Shown: positions 41,101 through 43,134 of the stretch, piece after piece
Position numbering within the stretch: position 1 is the first letter of the stretch
Layout: each line of letters starts with the position of its first letter
Position numbers and translations under genes: made by a program
Source: VGKP01 sp964647695
GTDB taxonomy: Archaea > Nanobdellota > Nanobdellia > Pacearchaeales > GW2011-AR1
Length of the DNA: 43,134 bases
NCBI GenBank assembly: GCA_964647695.1
Contig: CAZYIS010000007.1
Location: 1-43,134 of the forward strand
Reading direction: 5' to 3'
Notes under the pieces: model-generated
What the model was told of the DNA's origin: nothing
Databases searched by the model: none
What the model saw: only the letters and a program-made list of their open reading frames with translations

Positions 41101-41706
41101 ATGGAAAGAAAAATACTAAATTTGTTTTTGAAGAATAATAAATTGAAGTTCAATGAGATAGAAAAGAATTTGGATATCAGATCAAATAAATTAGCCTACC
41201 ATATGAAGAAATTGGTTGAAAAAGGAGTTTTGGTTAAGGAAGGAGAATCCTATTCTCTTTCGGAAGCTTCGGAATATATGATACCCTATTTATCGGAAAA
41301 GAATAATGTGCTTTCCATAATTCTCATAAAACTAGGTAAAGGAAAAGAAGTATTTCTCTATGGACGAGAGAAAAGACCATTCAAAGGTTATTTGTCTATG
41401 CCGGGAGGAAGATTGCTGATTGGAGAATCAATAAAAGAGGCAGTTAAAAGAATAATGAAAACAAAACATGGAATTGATGCTAATTTGGTTAAAATAAATT
41501 CAGTTTCTCTGGAAAATATCAAAAAAGGTAATAAAATAATTAATTCTTTTATCCTAATATTTGTAGAGGCTAAAACTAGGGATAAAATTAGTCTAATTAA
41601 TGTGGATAAAAATAAATCTAAAATAATATCCAGTGATTATGAATTGATAAAAAATAATTCCAATGCGAGAATAGAAATTGGAACCATAATTACGAGAAAA
41701 TATTAG
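41101..41706 (+). CDS. wHTH-Nudix regulator, degenerate Nudix domain (NrtR-like)
   Basis: 201 residues from the ATG at 41101; a longer frame from 41011 would overlap the divergent gene. Residues ~1-65 form a winged HTH (KILNLFLKNNKLKFNEI, DIRSNKLAYHMKKLVEKGVLVKEG). Residues ~75-190 are a Nudix fold: LSMPGGRLLIGESIKEAVKR then IMKTKHGI, where the catalytic RE..EE acids are replaced (R-I, K-T-K), so hydrolysis should be lost. NrtR regulators use such a dead Nudix domain to sense ligands, but with the wHTH at the C-terminus. It faces an active Nudix gene. Confidence 0.7.
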   Translation: MERKILNLFLKNNKLKFNEIEKNLDIRSNKLAYHMKKLVEKGVLVKEGESYSLSEASEYMIPYLSEKNNVLSIILIKLGKGKEVFLYGREKRPFKGYLSMPGGRLLIGESIKEAVKRIMKTKHGIDANLVKINSVSLENIKKGNKIINSFILIFVEAKTRDKISLINVDKNKSKIISSDYELIKNNSNARIEIGTIITRKY

Positions 41707-41714
41707 AATTTTAA

Positions 41715-41954
41715 TTATTCTTTTTCCATATCTTCTTCGTCGATAGGAACATAGGCAAGTATTTCGCCTTTTTTATCAAAAATTTCTACGTGATACTTTC
41801 CATTGGTGAGGAGCATATTAATTTTACCTTTCATTCCTTTTACTATGGGCAAATCTTGAAAACCTGGTTCGTCTTCATTATGATATTCAATGTAATCAGA
41901 AACAATGTTTCTTTTTAGAATTATTTTGTCTCCGCGTTTGAATTTGGTCTGCAT
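41715..41954 (-). CDS. small SH3-like barrel protein
   Basis: 79 residues: KFKRGDKIILKRNIVSDYIE, a short acidic turn, KGMKGKINMLLTNGKYHVEIFDKKG, then an acidic tail. The pattern (R/KGD..., KGK..V/I...G.Y.V.) suggests a small KOW/SH3-type beta barrel. Function unknown. Preceded on the same strand by the DUF5652-like gene with 1 nt between. Confidence 0.55.
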   Translation of the reverse strand: MQTKFKRGDKIILKRNIVSDYIEYHNEDEPGFQDLPIVKGMKGKINMLLTNGKYHVEIFDKKGEILAYVPIDEEDMEKE

Positions 41955-41955
41955 T

Positions 41956-42219
41956 TTATTTCTTTTTCCTTGAACGGTTTATCTTCTTTGCAGGACCATT
42001 TCCTTGTATTCTGTATTCGGAAAAGATGAAAATGTAAAGAATTTCTAAAATTCCAAGGGTATTGACTAGAAAAAGAACAATGAACCAAATGGGTTTGTTT
42101 AATCTAGCAGATTTCCAACAGGCAAAGGCCTTCCAAAGCAAAGTCCAGATCAAAATAATAGATAATAGCCAAGGAGAAATATTAAGTTGGGAAATAAATG
42201 GTGTTAATCCTAGGTCCAT
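41956..42219 (-). CDS. DUF5652-like small membrane protein
   Basis: 87 residues, two TM helices. WLLSIILIWTLLWKAFACW and WFIVLFLVNTLGILEILYIFIFS carry the conserved polar motif W.....WK...W and NTLGILEI(I/L)Y of DUF5652, a family seen widely in DPANN archaea and CPR bacteria. A basic tail follows (KKINRSRKKK). Function unknown. Probably co-transcribed with the next minus-strand gene. Confidence 0.7.
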   Translation of the reverse strand: MDLGLTPFISQLNISPWLLSIILIWTLLWKAFACWKSARLNKPIWFIVLFLVNTLGILEILYIFIFSEYRIQGNGPAKKINRSRKKK

Positions 42220-42390
42220 AGCTTATTTAATTGAACAAAGTATATAAAGTTAATTGAAAAAATTAAAAAATAACTTGAAAATTCGTTTATCACTTAAAAA
42301 ATGTAACAAATATTTTCTAATTTTTTGTCGAGAATAAAAAGAAAACAGAGGGAATGTTTAAATACTAATTTGATCTTGTAAGATGACAAA

Positions 42391-42438
42391 ATACAAGAGG
42401 TTGTGCTCGAAAAGAGATAAAAACACAATCTGTTGTGG
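42391..42438 (+). promoter_or_regulatory. two tandem NrdR-box-like palindromes
   Basis: Box 1, ACACAATCTGTTGTGG (42423-42438), matches 13 of 16 positions of the NrdR-box consensus ACACwATATATwGTGT as I recall it. Box 2, ATACAAGAGGTTGTGC (42391-42406), matches 11 of 16. They are separated by 16 bp (start to start 32 bp, three helical turns), the known spacing for NrdR sites. A TATA-like GTTTAAATAC is upstream at ~42357. The boxes lie over the predicted mRNA start and before the nrdR ATG at 42446. Confidence 0.65.
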
Positions 42439-42445
42439 TGATACA

Positions 42446-42886
42446 ATGATATGCCCCTACTGCTCAAATGAAGAAACCAAGGTTATGGACAAGAGGGATA
42501 TTTCAGGAATTACCAAAAGAAGAAGAGAGTGTTTGAAGTGTGAAAAAAGGTTCAATACTCGTGAATCGCTGGAAGAAATTAATCTTCGGGTGATTAAAAA
42601 AGATGGTCGAAGGGAAGATTTCGATCGAGACAAAATAAAAAAGGGGATAGTCATGGCTTGTAGAAAAAGGCCTGTGAGCGAAGATAAAATAGACAAAATG
42701 ATAATAAACGTTGAGGATAAAATAAGAAAAATGGGAAAAGAAGTGAATACTTCAAATATAGGTGAAATAGTATCTAAAGAATTAAAAAGAGTAGATAAGG
42801 TAGCATACATACGTTTCGCATCTATCTACAGAGATTTTGCTGATGTGGATGATTTCAAAAACGAAATAAGAGGATTAGTAAAATGA
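42446..42886 (+). CDS. nrdR: transcriptional repressor NrdR
   Basis: 146 residues from the ATG at 42446; an in-frame ATG at 42383 would put 21 unusual residues on the protein and cover the NrdR boxes. N-terminal zinc finger MICPYCS then CLKCEKRF (four Cys, with the Arg-rich KRRREC between), then the ATP-cone: LRVIKKDGRREDFDRDKIKKGI and KVAYIRFASIYRDFADVDDF. ATP/dATP binding to the cone controls binding to NrdR boxes of ribonucleotide reductase genes. A short SD-like GGTGAT lies 3 nt from the ATG. The stop overlaps nrdJ by ATGA. Confidence 0.93.
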   Translation: MICPYCSNEETKVMDKRDISGITKRRRECLKCEKRFNTRESLEEINLRVIKKDGRREDFDRDKIKKGIVMACRKRPVSEDKIDKMIINVEDKIRKMGKEVNTSNIGEIVSKELKRVDKVAYIRFASIYRDFADVDDFKNEIRGLVK

Positions 42887-43134
42887 CACCAGAGAGGATA
42901 CAACAACTAGGACTAAAAAAGATGGAAATGGATAGATTCTTTACTAAAGAAGGAAATAGCCCATATGAATTCGATCATAATGGAAATAAGTTGAATTGGC
43001 TTTCTGAAGAAGTTAGAGTTACGGATGATAAGGGAAAAGTTATTTTTGTACAGCCTAATGTTAAAAGACCTGACTTTTGGTCTGCATTGGCATTGAAAGT
43101 CGTGGCTAGTAAATATTTCTGGGGAGATCAGGCC
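42883..43134 (+). CDS. nrdJ: class II (B12-dependent) ribonucleotide reductase, 5' part
   Basis: 84 residues visible, cut by the window end. Begins MTPERIQQLGLKKMEMDRFF; then EGNSPYEFD, VTDDKGKVIFVQPNVKRPDFW and SALALKVVASKYFWGDQ, matching the N-terminal region of adenosylcobalamin-dependent NrdJ (RNR N-terminal segment ahead of the active-site barrel). It reduces NTP/NDPs to dNTPs. Start overlaps the nrdR stop by 4 nt, forming one operon. Confidence 0.85.
   Translation, partial: MTPERIQQLGLKKMEMDRFFTKEGNSPYEFDHNGNKLNWLSEEVRVTDDKGKVIFVQPNVKRPDFWSALALKVVASKYFWGDQA

Noticed and set aside
42383..42445. Upstream ATG for nrdR
   Set aside because: It adds 21 residues not typical of NrdR and would overlap both NrdR boxes; M-I-C-P-Y-C is the usual start.
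1..43134. CRISPR arrays, rRNA genes, transposases or phage structural genes
   Set aside because: None seen: no regularly spaced repeats, no rRNA-like regions, no recognisable transposase or integrase.

Overview
The window is a strongly AT-rich piece of an archaeal chromosome. Archaeal-type ribosomal proteins (eL33, uL16, eL8/L7Ae, eS28, eL24), archaeal GluRS, SecD/SecF without bacterial YajC/SecA neighbours, a class III-signal pilin, a tRNA intron with a perfect bulge-helix-bulge and TATA boxes about 25 nt before start codons all point to Archaea. Bacterial-type gyrase, FtsZ, many orphan small membrane or disordered proteins, a DUF5652-like protein and near-exclusive AGA for Arg suggest a DPANN-type lineage (Woesearchaeales/Pacearchaeales-like). 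That placement is inference, not proof.

Layout. 1-5.1 kb: 3' end of gatA, a VapBC module with a palindromic operator, an MBL-fold hydrolase, a coupled MYG1-like/DHH phosphoesterase pair and ftsZ. 5.1-12.4 kb: small hypothetical genes, a nitroreductase, tRNA-Gly(GCC), tRNA-Val(TAC), a large nucleotidyltransferase (NT) protein, eL33-uL16 and a HAD phosphatase. Two unrelated small genes here (start codons at 6000 and 10825) carry almost the same 28-nt two-hairpin leader at the same distance from the ATG. 12.4-15.8 kb: PEP synthase flanked by two convergent or divergent genes that look like papain/transglutaminase-fold proteins. 15.8-22.2 kb: a lineage-specific block with helical proteins, a second NT protein paralogous to the first, a very long Endo IV/sugar-isomerase-like TIM-barrel protein and disordered proteins. 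22.3-27.4 kb: gltX, a pilin, a YdjM-like membrane protein and secD-secF.

27.4-30.8 kb is the most unusual part. It holds an intron-containing tRNA-Gly(TCC), an HNH protein, an intact tRNA-Arg(CCT), tRNA-Leu(CAA), and two separated tRNA halves 1.5 kb apart on the same strand. The acceptor strands of those halves are perfect 7-bp complements. They break exactly at the canonical 37/38 position and share an 8-bp direct repeat. This is either a split (trans-spliced) tRNA or a tRNA gene opened by an insertion.

30.8-43.1 kb: L7Ae-eS28-eL24 with a structured leader, gyrB-gyrA, an M29 aminopeptidase, a cysteine desulfurase, a secreted protein, a divergent pair of Nudix hydrolase and Nudix-derived wHTH regulator, small proteins, and nrdR-nrdJ preceded by two tandem NrdR-box-like palindromes.

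Functional links: GatA plus GluRS imply Gln-tRNA made by transamidation. NrdR plus class II RNR imply B12-dependent deoxynucleotide synthesis. SecDF, the pilin and the secreted protein imply an active export system.
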